Positions 9,970 to 19,203 of a stretch of DNA of 64,000 nucleotides are shown here, in pieces (positions within the stretch are counted from its first letter, which is position 1; each line of letters opens with the position of its first letter). A program made the translations under genes and the position numbers. Location of the stretch: assembly GCA_027676805.1 (NCBI GenBank), contig JAQENU010000011.1, positions 41,452 through 105,451 of the forward strand. Reading direction: 5' to 3'. The notes beneath the pieces are model-generated. The model was not told the DNA's origin and did not search any database. It saw only the letters and a program-made list of their open reading frames with translations. The DNA is from Coprobacillaceae bacterium UN01-12pH3A (GTDB lineage Bacteria; Bacillota_I; Bacilli_A; Erysipelotrichales; Coprobacillaceae).

Positions 9970-11643
9970 TTATAGGTAGACAACAACTTTCTGCAACTCC
10001 TCAACTGTCGTTTGCCCAGCTTTTACTAAGTCTAATGCGCCATCACCTAACGATACAAGATGCTGACTTTCTTTTATATAAGCATAGATATCATCTATAT
10101 CTGCATGTGCAGAAATCATTTTACGAACCTGACTGTCAATAATAATAATTTCATGTATCGCCATACGTCCTTTATATCCTGTATTATTACAGTTTGGACA
10201 CCCCTTGCCACGATACACATAATCAATATCTTCTCCTACTGCCACTTTATCTGCGGCACTGGCTAAAACTTTTTCCTTACAATGCGGACAGATTGTACGA
10301 ACTAAACGCTGCGCAACAACCCCTACTAAAGAGTTTGCTACCATGTACGGTTCTACTCCCATATCCTCTAAACGCACAATAGCACTGACGGCGTCATTAG
10401 TATGCAGTGTAGAAAATACTAAATGCCCGGTAATCGAAGCTCTGACTGAAATCGCTGCTGTCTCTGCATCACGTGTTTCTCCAACCATGATTACATCCGG
10501 ATCCTGTCTTAATAAAGCTCTCAATCCACTTTCAAAAGTTAAGCCTGCCATATTATTGACCTGCATCTGATTAACACGGTCGATACGTTTTTCAACCGGA
10601 TCTTCAATAGTAGAGATATTAATTTGGCGCTTTGATAATTCCTCTAAAATCATATAAAGGGTTGTCGTTTTCCCACTCCCGGTCGGTCCCGTCACATAGA
10701 TAATCCCATGAGGCATATTAATCATTTTACATATTTTCTTATAATTTTCAGGTGTCATTCCAAATGTATTCTGCTGCACGATTCTAGCATTCGTATTAAG
10801 GAAACGCAATACTACCTTTTCACCAAATATTGTAGGAATAACAGAGACACGGGCATTAATTTCTATCCCATCAATAACTCCCACAAAATGTCCATCCTGC
10901 GGTACTCTTTTTTCCGCAATATCCAGATTAGATAAAATTTTGATACGAACCACTAATGAATCTAATAAGCTTTTATTTAATTTCAAGAAATCAACGATCA
11001 TCCCATCAATACGCATACGGACCAAAATTTCATCTTCAAACGGTTCAATATGAATATCACTGGCATTATTTGTATACCCGCGACTGACCAATGAATTGAA
11101 CAGTTTTACAACCGGTGTATCATCTTCATTGGCATCAAATAAATCTAAAATATCATCATTCACCTTTTGTACATTACTATTTACCTGACTAGCTACTTTT
11201 CGTGTTTCTAGTTCCTGATAGTAATAATGAATTGCATTATTTACTTCATTCTTTGTCGCAAGTGCCACTTTAATATTCATACCAGTTACTAACCGTACAT
11301 CCTCTATTCCATAGAAGTTCAACGGATCATTAGTAACCACCATTAAATTTCCTGTCTCATCTAAACCATAAGCAAAGATATTGTATTTCTTTGCAACCGG
11401 CTCCGGTATCTTTTCCACAGCTTCCATATTGACATCAATTGTTCCTAAAGGAATAATCGGTTCAGCCAATTTATCAGATAAAGCTTGTAATGTTTGTTCT
11501 TCAGTGATAAAACCTAAACGAACAAGATGTTCTCCTAAACGCATCGAACGATCTTCTTTCTGAGCATTCAAGGCAATATTTAATTGTTCATCATCAATAT
11601 AGCCATATTCTTTTAATACTTCCCCGATAGGTATATTCTTCAT
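9970..11643 (-). CDS. pilB: Type IV pilus assembly ATPase PilB
   Basis: The 557-residue extension ATPase has an N-terminal MshEN/GspE-like domain (about 1-150), Walker A GPTGSGKTTTLYM (about 319-331), Walker B DPDVIMVGETRD and a tetracysteine zinc site (CPHC...CPNC, about 480-510), all standard for PilB. It drives pilin polymerisation at the membrane through PilC and PilM. The MshEN domain in homologues binds c-di-GMP; whether the key residues are kept here was not established. It lies 18 bp downstream of the large adhesin-like pilin gene. Confidence 0.95.
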   Translation of the reverse strand: MKNIPIGEVLKEYGYIDDEQLNIALNAQKEDRSMRLGEHLVRLGFITEEQTLQALSDKLAEPIIPLGTIDVNMEAVEKIPEPVAKKYNIFAYGLDETGNLMVVTNDPLNFYGIEDVRLVTGMNIKVALATKNEVNNAIHYYYQELETRKVASQVNSNVQKVNDDILDLFDANEDDTPVVKLFNSLVSRGYTNNASDIHIEPFEDEILVRMRIDGMIVDFLKLNKSLLDSLVVRIKILSNLDIAEKRVPQDGHFVGVIDGIEINARVSVIPTIFGEKVVLRFLNTNARIVQQNTFGMTPENYKKICKMINMPHGIIYVTGPTGSGKTTTLYMILEELSKRQINISTIEDPVEKRIDRVNQMQVNNMAGLTFESGLRALLRQDPDVIMVGETRDAETAAISVRASITGHLVFSTLHTNDAVSAIVRLEDMGVEPYMVANSLVGVVAQRLVRTICPHCKEKVLASAADKVAVGEDIDYVYRGKGCPNCNNTGYKGRMAIHEIIIIDSQVRKMISAHADIDDIYAYIKESQHLVSLGDGALDLVKAGQTTVEELQKVVVYL

Positions 11644-11661
11644 AACCGATTCTCCTTTATT

Positions 11662-13044
11662 TTAATTTCCAATGCTTTTCCAATAGTGCTGTAAATTATT
11701 AATGTCTTTTATCGGATCTGTTTTATCTTTGATTTTTTGCTGTGCCTTAATATAAAAAGCCCCACCGCTATAATAATATACTACATCTTCTTTTTCATAC
11801 CCGCTTAGATCATCAAATCGAATCTGCAAATGTTTCCATTCATATTTATCACTGTCTTGTGGATTTTCTTTTGTACTTCCAGTCACGCAGATATAGTAAT
11901 CTGCCAGATCATCATCTCCATTATAGCCATTCGCATAAATTTTAACGATATCATCTTTCTGATAGCTTTCATCTTTATTATATTCTTTGATATTGACTGC
12001 CCCATCTAATTCATTACGCACCGTTTGAATTTTAATCTGATAAGAATTTGTATATACTGTGCCTTTGAGAATATCCTCCACTGTTTTATCCGCTGTATCT
12101 TTTAAAAGTTCCCAATGACCACTGTTTGGGTCTGTTGGTACTGGATTATAGCCTGTTTGAATAATATCGGCTTTACAGCGATAATAGTTATCCTCGAAAA
12201 TAACAATATCTCCTCTTTGATATCCGCTTTTAGTATCAAAATAGGCATCTATTTTTTTCCAAGTACAAGACTGCTGATCAGGCGGCTGGGTAGTTGAAGA
12301 ATACTCTACCATACAATACCACCAATACCCATTATAAAATGCCATATCCCCGCGGCGATATAAATGATTATCTATCCATAATTGAGTATTGTTATAATTG
12401 TTCAAGAAGGCAATTTGATCAGCCACAGTTCCAGTAGCTTTTATTGGCTTTTCATCAACAATGGTCTGTGTCGCTTTTCTTATATAATAAATACGTACGT
12501 TTTGATTCGACAGTGCATACGTACCATTTAATCCGTCAAAAGGCAGATAAGAACTATCTTTATCAGAACGCAATGTCAAATTTGAAAATTTTAATGTATT
12601 AAGAACGCCGTATTCCTCTTTTTCATTTTTCACAAAGGAATACTGTATATCAAATTGATCACTATTCACAAAATCAGATAAAGTCATTTCTAATCGATTT
12701 CCATAATAAAAGGGCGTTGAAAATACTTTATACTCATTCATCACATTTCCGGCATCATCATTTTGAACCAAAGCTCCATCAACTATATCCAAATAACTCC
12801 AATTATCCCCCTCCGGTTTAGTGTGCGTAATGCGAATATCACTCGCATATTCGAGTTCCTCATTGACATAACGACTGATCTCATCTAATGCTCGCTTACT
12901 GACATCTTCCTGAGTTGAATCTCCAAACAAATCAAAAGAGGAAAGAATGATTGATCCGGCAAGTGCCATGACGATCGAAACGATCAATAATACCACTACG
13001 ATTTCAACTAAAGTAAATCCTTTATGATCTAATTTTCGCTTCAT
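11662..13044 (-). CDS. Large minor pilin with four CBM5/12-like modules, candidate pilus adhesin
   Basis: The 460-residue protein starts with a prepilin signal (KLDHKG then FTLVEIVVVLLIVSIVMALAG) and a pilin-like domain (about 40-215). The rest consists of four short aromatic-rich modules at about 220-266, 268-315, 353-406 and 409-458. Each follows the pattern Y..GD/D.V.Y....YYxC/xxx...P.....W..., close to carbohydrate-binding module family 5/12 (chitinase-type) repeats. Cysteine and tryptophan spacing supports this. It lies between minor pilin genes and pilB. The inferred role is a tip adhesin that binds host or dietary glycans. The module assignment is by eye. Confidence 0.8.
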   Translation of the reverse strand: MKRKLDHKGFTLVEIVVVLLIVSIVMALAGSIILSSFDLFGDSTQEDVSKRALDEISRYVNEELEYASDIRITHTKPEGDNWSYLDIVDGALVQNDDAGNVMNEYKVFSTPFYYGNRLEMTLSDFVNSDQFDIQYSFVKNEKEEYGVLNTLKFSNLTLRSDKDSSYLPFDGLNGTYALSNQNVRIYYIRKATQTIVDEKPIKATGTVADQIAFLNNYNNTQLWIDNHLYRRGDMAFYNGYWWYCMVEYSSTTQPPDQQSCTWKKIDAYFDTKSGYQRGDIVIFEDNYYRCKADIIQTGYNPVPTDPNSGHWELLKDTADKTVEDILKGTVYTNSYQIKIQTVRNELDGAVNIKEYNKDESYQKDDIVKIYANGYNGDDDLADYYICVTGSTKENPQDSDKYEWKHLQIRFDDLSGYEKEDVVYYYSGGAFYIKAQQKIKDKTDPIKDINNLQHYWKSIGN

Positions 13045-13063
13045 TCATTCTCCCCTCCTCATT

Positions 13064-14035
13064 TTATTTAATTTTAGCCCATTTAGTTGGGTTTAAGAAT
13101 TCTAAGTATAATTCACTTGCGTCCACTTTAAGATAAGCGGCTAAATTAATATATGAATCTTTATCCATATTCCCGGAAGGGAATCTTCGATAATACCATG
13201 CTTTTTCCTCTTGATTATAGATCAGCGAAGTACGCCACTGATACGTATTCGCATTACTATAAGATGGTGCTGCATAATAAATGACATATTCTGCCATTTC
13301 TTCAGAAGTGATTTCTCCATTTTTAGCCCTGATTTTTGCACATAATGCATCAGGATTGGCAATATAGGCATGAATATAATATTGCTTATCACCTAAACGC
13401 ATATTGGCTTCATGGGAAGTAGCGATCGGCGGCTTATGGTCATTATCAAAAATAGTGTTGCATCGATCAACGACTTCTTTTTCTAAAGTTGGATAATAGG
13501 CATTATCCTGATATTTTAAATAATACACGATATTCAATAAATCGTTACTATAAGAACCATAATAATTATCTGTGATTGGATCAACACCTTTATCAGCCAG
13601 TAATTGATTATAATAATTTATTCGATCCTTTTGTGTAGCCAGCATTGCCTGCTGAATCAATAATTCTGTCCATTCTTTAATAACAGAGTCTATGTTACTC
13701 TTTTCTTCCACTTCTCCGTAACTGATCTTCTTCAAGCTCAATGTTCCTACTGTGTCCACTTCGCTTGAGGCAGTGACCAATGTTGCCTCGACTTCAATTT
13801 CTTTTCCATTTGCACGGATCACAATGGCTGTATCATTTTGAACCAACTGTGTTCCATTATCCTCTTTTCCATTGAGAGCAGACAACTGGTCGTTAACATT
13901 TTGCGTATACACCTTTGAATCAATCATCATTTTAGCGACTGTTGTAAAACCAGAATAGAGAATAGCCGCTCCAATTGAAATAATGGCTGTCGCAATGACC
14001 ACTTCAATTAAAGTCATCCCTCTCTTATTTAACAT
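13064..14035 (-). CDS. Minor type IV pilin (PilV-like)
   Basis: Prepilin leader MLNKRG then MTLIEVVIATAIISIGAAIL, with Glu at +5 and a hydrophobic helix, is followed by a large globular part (about 30-323) rich in Asn, Tyr and acidic residues. The length is more than twice that of a usual pilin, so it probably extends from the fibre or forms part of the priming tip complex. The ATG at 14035 is preceded by GGTGGTG; the upstream ATG at 14050 would add only five residues. It overlaps the end of the preceding gene, which indicates translational coupling. Confidence 0.8.
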   Translation of the reverse strand: MLNKRGMTLIEVVIATAIISIGAAILYSGFTTVAKMMIDSKVYTQNVNDQLSALNGKEDNGTQLVQNDTAIVIRANGKEIEVEATLVTASSEVDTVGTLSLKKISYGEVEEKSNIDSVIKEWTELLIQQAMLATQKDRINYYNQLLADKGVDPITDNYYGSYSNDLLNIVYYLKYQDNAYYPTLEKEVVDRCNTIFDNDHKPPIATSHEANMRLGDKQYYIHAYIANPDALCAKIRAKNGEITSEEMAEYVIYYAAPSYSNANTYQWRTSLIYNQEEKAWYYRRFPSGNMDKDSYINLAAYLKVDASELYLEFLNPTKWAKIK

Positions 14036-14477
14036 ACTCTTCACCACCATAATAATCTAATTTCCAGTTTCCGCCATCATCATAGAGATAAGCAGACATT
14101 GAGGCAGTTTGATTATTGTATTTTGTACTTACTCCTACCACCAAATAGGTAACTGTTTCATCTTCCGGACTTGTTTTAAGAGTAATATATGCCTCTTCCA
14201 CTGTTCCCATGTTTTCAGGCAAGGTAATATCTAAAATGAGACTGTCATCCGTTTTTTCCGGTATCAAGGTCTTATCATAATCTCCAGTTTCTAAAGCATA
14301 AACAACACTATCTATCGCTGATCGTGCTGATAATTCTGCCTGAGTACGACTGGCATTTTTAATGGAGGTATTGTAGTTCTTTTGAACAATCATCAGTCCG
14401 GCAGCAATGATGATAGTAATCACCATGATTACGACTATTGCCCAAACTAATGCAGAGCCACGTTCATTTTTCTTCAT
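14025..14477 (-). CDS. PilX-like membrane-anchored minor pilin component
   Basis: A protein of about 150 residues starts KKNERG then SALVWAIVVIMVITIIIAAG, and ASRTQAELSARSAIDSVVYAL follows. That second motif is characteristic of PilX/GspK-like proteins. The usual Glu at +5 is replaced (SALVW), as in GspK-type tip pseudopilins. It probably starts or caps the minor-pilin complex. The ATG at 14477 has a GCGGGTGG site; an in-frame GTG at 14486 is an alternative. Its 3' end overlaps the PilV-like gene. Confidence 0.75.
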   Translation of the reverse strand: MKKNERGSALVWAIVVIMVITIIIAAGLMIVQKNYNTSIKNASRTQAELSARSAIDSVVYALETGDYDKTLIPEKTDDSLILDITLPENMGTVEEAYITLKTSPEDETVTYLVVGVSTKYNNQTASMSAYLYDDGGNWKLDYYGGEEYVK

Positions 14478-14497
14478 TGCTGCCACCCGCTTTCTTT

Positions 14498-15121
14498 TTA
14501 TATTAAATATAAGATAAATGTTAAAGTGAATTCATATTGTCCCTCGACTGTCGTGCTTGGAGTAGCCACCATAGTCGTCAGCTGCATCCCTTTGTCAGAA
14601 TTCATATCCTCAATATAGGAATATACATTTCCCGGTAATCCGCGCACACGCTGTGTCACTTCATAGCACGGCATAACTTTAGAAGCAAGCATTTCCTCCA
14701 CTGTCAGCTCTTCCGTTTTCGTTTCGGTTTTATCTTCTTCCTTTTCTTGTTCACCAAACGGTTTAATGGGGTCCGTAACCGCAAACTTAATTGATAAATC
14801 TAAAGGCAGCAATGCATAGTTCACCGTTTTTTTAGTATAAAGATCATCCACATCTTCACTGTTAAAGGTAGTTTTATAAAAACGCTCACTCAATTCAGCA
14901 TATTTATTAGCTGCATTCACCATATCTTCATCTAAAGTACTATAATCCATCTGACTGCTCTCTAAGGTTTGATAAGTTCCTTTAAGTGTATCATACTCAC
15001 TTTTAAGAAATCTCTGTTTGGTTAATGAAGGCTGGATCAAAAGCAGCCATCCGCCAACACAAATCAATAACAACAACAAGATGTATAGAAGCTTTTTTTC
15101 TCTATGGGTTAATGTTTTCAT
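14498..15121 (-). CDS. pilO: PilO-like inner membrane alignment protein
   Basis: The 207-residue protein has a short cytoplasmic start, one transmembrane helix (about 12-32, LLYILLLLLICVGGWLLLI), a coiled-coil segment (about 33-85) and a periplasm-facing ferredoxin-like domain, the PilO layout. With PilN it forms the dimer that connects PilM to the pilus base. The start was placed at the ATG directly after the pilN stop codon because GGAGG lies 9 nt upstream. Sequence identity to Gram-negative PilO is weak, so the call rests on topology and gene order. Confidence 0.8.
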   Translation of the reverse strand: MKTLTHREKKLLYILLLLLICVGGWLLLIQPSLTKQRFLKSEYDTLKGTYQTLESSQMDYSTLDEDMVNAANKYAELSERFYKTTFNSEDVDDLYTKKTVNYALLPLDLSIKFAVTDPIKPFGEQEKEEDKTETKTEELTVEEMLASKVMPCYEVTQRVRGLPGNVYSYIEDMNSDKGMQLTTMVATPSTTVEGQYEFTLTFILYLI

Positions 15122-15122
15122 C

Positions 15123-15728
15123 CTAATTTGCCTCCAATACACAGGTGATTTTCATATTATACTTTAATTCTACAGTTTCTTTTTCTGTCGTTACCGTCGT
15201 CATTTCATTTCCGGTATATCCTTCATGACTAACAGAATTAAAGTAATGCAGTGATTTCAATGTTCTGACAACATTTTCACCTTTAGATACATCCGTCGTT
15301 TCAATATAAATATCAATAGTTGCCGTTTCATAGTTATACACCAATGTTTTAATTATACTGTTTGATGAACAAGCCGAATCAATAGCAACTAAAAGATATT
15401 TATCTAAAGTCGGGTAACTATCCAAATTCGCTGTTATCTCTTCTAAATTTTTATTGTTTTTATCAATCTGTATATAGACGTTATATTCCTCTTCACGATT
15501 AGTGACTGCCATTTTTGTCTGTAAATCGGTAATATTGTTTTGCATATCCAAGACATTCTGCTGTTTTTTATGTATATCTAAATTTAAATAAACAAATCCG
15601 CCAACAAACACAACAATAATACAAACAATAGGAATAATCCGTTTGATTACTGCACGATTTTTACTATAGAAAGATTCTTTATAATTATAGGGGACTAATA
15701 AGTCTATATCTTTATTGCTGTTAAACAT
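15123..15728 (-). CDS. pilN: PilN-like protein
   Basis: The 201-residue protein has a short N-terminal cytoplasmic part starting MFNSNKDIDLLVPYNYKE, which corresponds to the PilM-binding peptide of PilN. A transmembrane helix (about 31-50) is followed by a coiled coil (55-95) and a small alpha/beta domain. It is encoded between pilM and pilO with 1-bp spacing to each. It is expected to form the PilMNO scaffold at the membrane. No PilP or PilQ follows, as expected for a cell with one membrane. Confidence 0.82.
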   Translation of the reverse strand: MFNSNKDIDLLVPYNYKESFYSKNRAVIKRIIPIVCIIVVFVGGFVYLNLDIHKKQQNVLDMQNNITDLQTKMAVTNREEEYNVYIQIDKNNKNLEEITANLDSYPTLDKYLLVAIDSACSSNSIIKTLVYNYETATIDIYIETTDVSKGENVVRTLKSLHYFNSVSHEGYTGNEMTTVTTEKETVELKYNMKITCVLEAN

Positions 15729-15729
15729 C

Positions 15730-16629
15730 TTATTTCCCCTTCCTTCTAACCATTGTACCTAACGGATAGGCATATTGATAATAATCGATCTTCGCTCCAT
15801 TTACACTGGAAAAACATTGTGAGGGCATCAGATAGTCTACATCGACATCTAAACTATCCCCGATCGTTTCAAAAGTCATCTCTTCATTTCCAATCGTATC
15901 CCCGCATAAATAGACATTTTCGATCTTTTCATCTTTGCCGCCCCCGCGTCTGAACTGGATCAGCTGAGAAAGACTGTTTGTTAACTCCAAGATAAAAGCC
16001 TGACTTCCTTGTTCAGCTAATAGCCTTGATTTATGAGAAAATACATAATGTCCTTGATTAAACATATAGCTCGTTAGATCATTGCCATCAATCGTCATAA
16101 TAATATAAGACTTTTCGTTTAATTCCGGGATTATACTAGTCAATTTGATAATAGCGTTTGTCCCTACATCGACACTTTGAAGTTCAATGTTAACACTGTT
16201 AAATAAAGTGACATACGTCTCAAGAAACTCTCTTTCTACTCCAACACATAGAACTTCCACACCGCTTTGATCTTCTAATTTGCTCCTTAAAATACTGTAG
16301 TCATATAAGAACGCCTCTTGTGTATCATTAATATCTCTTAATTCATCCGCAATTAATTGACGCATCTCTTGTTCTCTTGCTTTAGGCAGGATTGATATTT
16401 TCTTTAATATCTTCCCTGTACACAAGACCAGTCTTGCCTTATTTATTCCTAAGCCTTTTGTCTGTGCCAAAACATGGCGGACACTATCTTCATTTAAAAT
16501 AGTTCCATCAATAATAACCCCTTCATCAAAAGGATAAACACGGCATTGATTTATTTTTAAAGTCTGTCGTTCGTAAGTTCCTTGTACCACCTGAATCCCA
16601 CGATTCGATAAATACATAATAGTTTCCAT
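15730..16629 (-). CDS. pilM: PilM-like actin-fold assembly protein
   Basis: The 299-residue cytoplasmic protein has the FtsA/PilM actin-like layout: an N-terminal strand pair (MYLSNRGIQVVQG), LPKAREQEMRQLIADEL in the middle, and a DVGTNAIIKL phosphate-loop-like segment near residue 153. It ends with YAYPLGTMVRRK. It binds PilN and couples PilB to the membrane scaffold. The start has a GGAGGATAATCT site. It is 11 bp downstream of pilC. Confidence 0.82.
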   Translation of the reverse strand: METIMYLSNRGIQVVQGTYERQTLKINQCRVYPFDEGVIIDGTILNEDSVRHVLAQTKGLGINKARLVLCTGKILKKISILPKAREQEMRQLIADELRDINDTQEAFLYDYSILRSKLEDQSGVEVLCVGVEREFLETYVTLFNSVNIELQSVDVGTNAIIKLTSIIPELNEKSYIIMTIDGNDLTSYMFNQGHYVFSHKSRLLAEQGSQAFILELTNSLSQLIQFRRGGGKDEKIENVYLCGDTIGNEEMTFETIGDSLDVDVDYLMPSQCFSSVNGAKIDYYQYAYPLGTMVRRKGK

Positions 16630-16640
16630 AGATTATCCTC

Positions 16641-17834
16641 CTACAATTTTCCAGCATTTTGATAGATGGAATAGATTGGCAAAATGACCGCTAAAACAAC
16701 AACTAAGATAATAAGCGCTAAAACAATGATCATCAAAGGTTCCATGATGGCGACTAGCTGTGTAGAGGCGACTTCCGCTTCATAATCAAAGTCATCTGCC
16801 AATGAAGTCAGAATATCCCCCAGACGTCCACTTTCTTCTCCAACATAGATACTGCTTGTCAATTTCGGGTCAAACCCGTCGATTTCACTGATTGAATTAG
16901 ATAATGATGTCCCGTTTCTGACACTTCGTATGACGTGATCAAATTGACTTTCTAAATATTTATTGCCAATCGTTGAACGGGTAATCATTAACGCTGTCAC
17001 AATACCGATCCCACTGCTGTATAATGAACACAATGTTCTTGCAAAACGGGCTGTATAAATAATACTTAACAGTTTTCCAAACTTCTTAATCTTTAATTTC
17101 TTTCGATCCACCCATAAACGCACACTGCTCACCTGCATTAATGAACTTAAAAGTATCAAAAGAACTAAAAAACCAATTAAAAGATAGAGCCAGTTACTCA
17201 CAAAGCCTTTTGCCATTCCCATTATAAGTGTCGTAATGAATGGAACATCTACCCCTTCAAATAAATCAAAGAATTTAGGCAGTACCCCAACAAAAATGAC
17301 AATCAATATTAAGATGGTGACGATGACCAAAACAATGGGATAAATCATAGCGCTTTGTACTTTTTTATTCAATCGATGATCTTTTTCGTACTGTTTTGCC
17401 ATTGTCAAAGCTACTTGTGCCATCTGTCCGCTTGTTTCACCTGAACGGTACATCTGAATCATCAAAGACGGAAAAGCTTTCCCTTGCATTTCCATCGCTG
17501 AAGATAATGTTTCACCACGCTGCAGCTGAATGTAAATATCATTATAGATATGCTTTAATTTCTCTTTCGTTTCTCTTTTAATCATAATACTAAAAATATT
17601 GATCAAACTTAATCCAGATGACAGCATCGTTCCAATATCACGAGAAAAGGAAGAAAGTTCATTTAGTTTCATTTTATATTCACCGGCACTATCGCTGACT
17701 GCTTCTTTGCAGTCAATAAGATAGAGATTATCCTGACGCAGTTTTCTTGCCAGCTCTTCACGACTTTGAGCTTCCATCTCACCGCTTGTTTTTTTAGAAG
17801 CCAAATTTCGCGCTGTATATTTATATGTAGCCAT
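16641..17834 (-). CDS. pilC: Type IV pilus inner membrane platform PilC
   Basis: The 397-residue GspF-type protein has two T2SSF domains (about 60-185 and 260-385) and transmembrane segments at about 165-190, 210-235 and 365-390. Recognisable motifs are FSRDIGTMLSSGLSL, MIQMYRSGETSGQMA and VGEESGRLGDILTSLA. It anchors PilB and PilT and guides pilin insertion into the fibre. It follows pilD with a 14-bp gap. Confidence 0.95.
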   Translation of the reverse strand: MATYKYTARNLASKKTSGEMEAQSREELARKLRQDNLYLIDCKEAVSDSAGEYKMKLNELSSFSRDIGTMLSSGLSLINIFSIMIKRETKEKLKHIYNDIYIQLQRGETLSSAMEMQGKAFPSLMIQMYRSGETSGQMAQVALTMAKQYEKDHRLNKKVQSAMIYPIVLVIVTILILIVIFVGVLPKFFDLFEGVDVPFITTLIMGMAKGFVSNWLYLLIGFLVLLILLSSLMQVSSVRLWVDRKKLKIKKFGKLLSIIYTARFARTLCSLYSSGIGIVTALMITRSTIGNKYLESQFDHVIRSVRNGTSLSNSISEIDGFDPKLTSSIYVGEESGRLGDILTSLADDFDYEAEVASTQLVAIMEPLMIIVLALIILVVVLAVILPIYSIYQNAGKL

Positions 17835-17848
17835 ACCACACCCTCTTC

Positions 17849-18616
17849 CTATAAATGAAATAGTGATAAATACAAGCGAATCACATCATTTCCATATAAT
17901 AAAGCCAAATAAATCCCTATGCTAAGATATGGTCCAAAGGCTATATGATCTTTTCTTGAATTCTTCTTTGTCATTAATAAATACGTTGCATATACGCCGG
18001 CTATAAGAATCCCAATAAACGCCGCTAATAAATTATTTGCCCAGCCTAATAAAAATCCACTTGCCGCCATTAACTTAATATCGCCGCCACCAAAACTATC
18101 CGGTATCATCAATGTCATTGCCAGCATAATTCCACTCACACTGACCATCCCAATTACTCGCGTAAGTAAATCTAATTCCGGACAAATAAAATAGTGTAAC
18201 ACTGCCAAAGCAGAAAGAGAGATAACTAATCCATTCGGAATGGTCATCGTATCAAAATCAATCATCGTAATTGCAAGTAAAATCATAAATACTAAAAATG
18301 ATAAAGGCGTCATCCAAGATACGCCAAAACGATAAAAACAAAATAACATCATCAGCCCGCCAAGACATTCTATTAAAAATGATCGCAAGCCTATTTTTTG
18401 TTTGCAGTAACGACATTTTCCTCTTAATAGGATATAACTGATGACCGGTATCAGATCATAAGCTTTAATCGGATGCTGACAAGCATCACAGTGGCTTCGA
18501 TCACTTACAATTGATTTTCCTTGTGGCACTCGGTCAATCACTACATTGATAAAACTTGCCACACAACTCCCAACTAAAAACAAATAAACTCCGATAATAA
18601 CTAACGCTCCGGACAT
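17849..18616 (-). CDS. pilD: Prepilin peptidase / N-methyltransferase PilD
   Basis: The 255-residue polytopic aspartic protease cleaves prepilin leaders after Gly and methylates the new N-terminus. Two CxxC pairs (CDAC, CRYC; about 43-77) form the methyltransferase zinc site. The catalytic Asp residues lie in ITMIDFDTMTIPNG and GGGDIKLMAA. It is the first gene of the main pilus operon, with GGAGG just before the ATG. Confidence 0.95.
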   Translation of the reverse strand: MSGALVIIGVYLFLVGSCVASFINVVIDRVPQGKSIVSDRSHCDACQHPIKAYDLIPVISYILLRGKCRYCKQKIGLRSFLIECLGGLMMLFCFYRFGVSWMTPLSFLVFMILLAITMIDFDTMTIPNGLVISLSALAVLHYFICPELDLLTRVIGMVSVSGIMLAMTLMIPDSFGGGDIKLMAASGFLLGWANNLLAAFIGILIAGVYATYLLMTKKNSRKDHIAFGPYLSIGIYLALLYGNDVIRLYLSLFHL

Positions 18617-18645
18617 GGTTTCCTCCTACAATGCACTTATTATTT

Positions 18646-18654
18646 ATTATAGCA
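18646..18654 (-). promoter_or_regulatory. Putative extended -10 promoter of the pilD operon
   Basis: TGCTATAAT on the minus strand lies 30 bp upstream of the pilD start codon, a good extended -10 for the housekeeping sigma factor. A clear -35 is not seen at the ideal spacing, although TTGACA occurs further upstream. Confidence 0.5.
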
Positions 18655-18724
18655 TTTTCCACTATAATTTGTATAGTTCGACCTTTGTCAAATCGTGTCA
18701 AATTTATCTCATTTATTCTATAAA

Positions 18725-18757
18725 GAAAAATTATCGAGAATATTTATCCCCGATAAT
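18725..18757 (-). terminator. Terminator after pilA
   Basis: ATTATCG (18730-18736) pairs with CGATAAT (18751-18757), and the minus-strand transcript continues into a U-rich tail. It makes pilA a separate transcription unit from the pilD operon. Confidence 0.75.
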
Positions 18758-18771
18758 TATGCTTAGATTTG

Positions 18772-19203
18772 TTATGCTCCAGTTTTTGTTTTTTCTACTG
18801 TAATTTCCTTATTAGGTTCAATTGTAGCAGTAATTAATTTAGAGTCTCCGCTTATAAAAGTGATTGTATATTTACCATCGCCAGCTTTCTTAATATCTTT
18901 TACCTCAATACTGTCGCCTCCAGTTGCTGTATCTTTAATCTTATCATTAGCAGTTGTTACAACATCACTATAGTTGGCAAGTGGCGTACCTTTTGCAGTA
19001 GCCTTTGCTTCTTCTGCCTGCACAACTAAATAGATTGAACGAGCTTCTGATACATAACGTGCATCATTCGCATCTTCAATATATCCTGTTACAACAGGAA
19101 CTGTGATAGCAGCTAAGATCGCGATAATCACAAGCACAACTACTAATTCAATTAAAGTAAATCCTTTTTTATTTTTCTTCAATTGTTTAATCTTATTTAA
19201 CAT
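18772..19203 (-). CDS. pilA: Major type IV pilin PilA
   Basis: The 143-residue prepilin has leader LNKIKQLKKNKKG and mature start FTLIELVVVLVIIAILAAI, the canonical type IVa signal with Glu+5. The globular domain of about 100 residues is rich in Lys, Asp, Ala and Thr and lacks cysteines, as in Gram-positive pilins stabilised without a disulfide. The simple composition and its own promoter and terminator mark it as the major fibre subunit. The leader RNA carries a small hairpin (ACGTT/AACGT, 19220-19234) before the GGAGG site; no c-di-GMP riboswitch is recognised. Confidence 0.92.
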   Translation of the reverse strand: MLNKIKQLKKNKKGFTLIELVVVLVIIAILAAITVPVVTGYIEDANDARYVSEARSIYLVVQAEEAKATAKGTPLANYSDVVTTANDKIKDTATGGDSIEVKDIKKAGDGKYTITFISGDSKLITATIEPNKEITVEKTKTGA

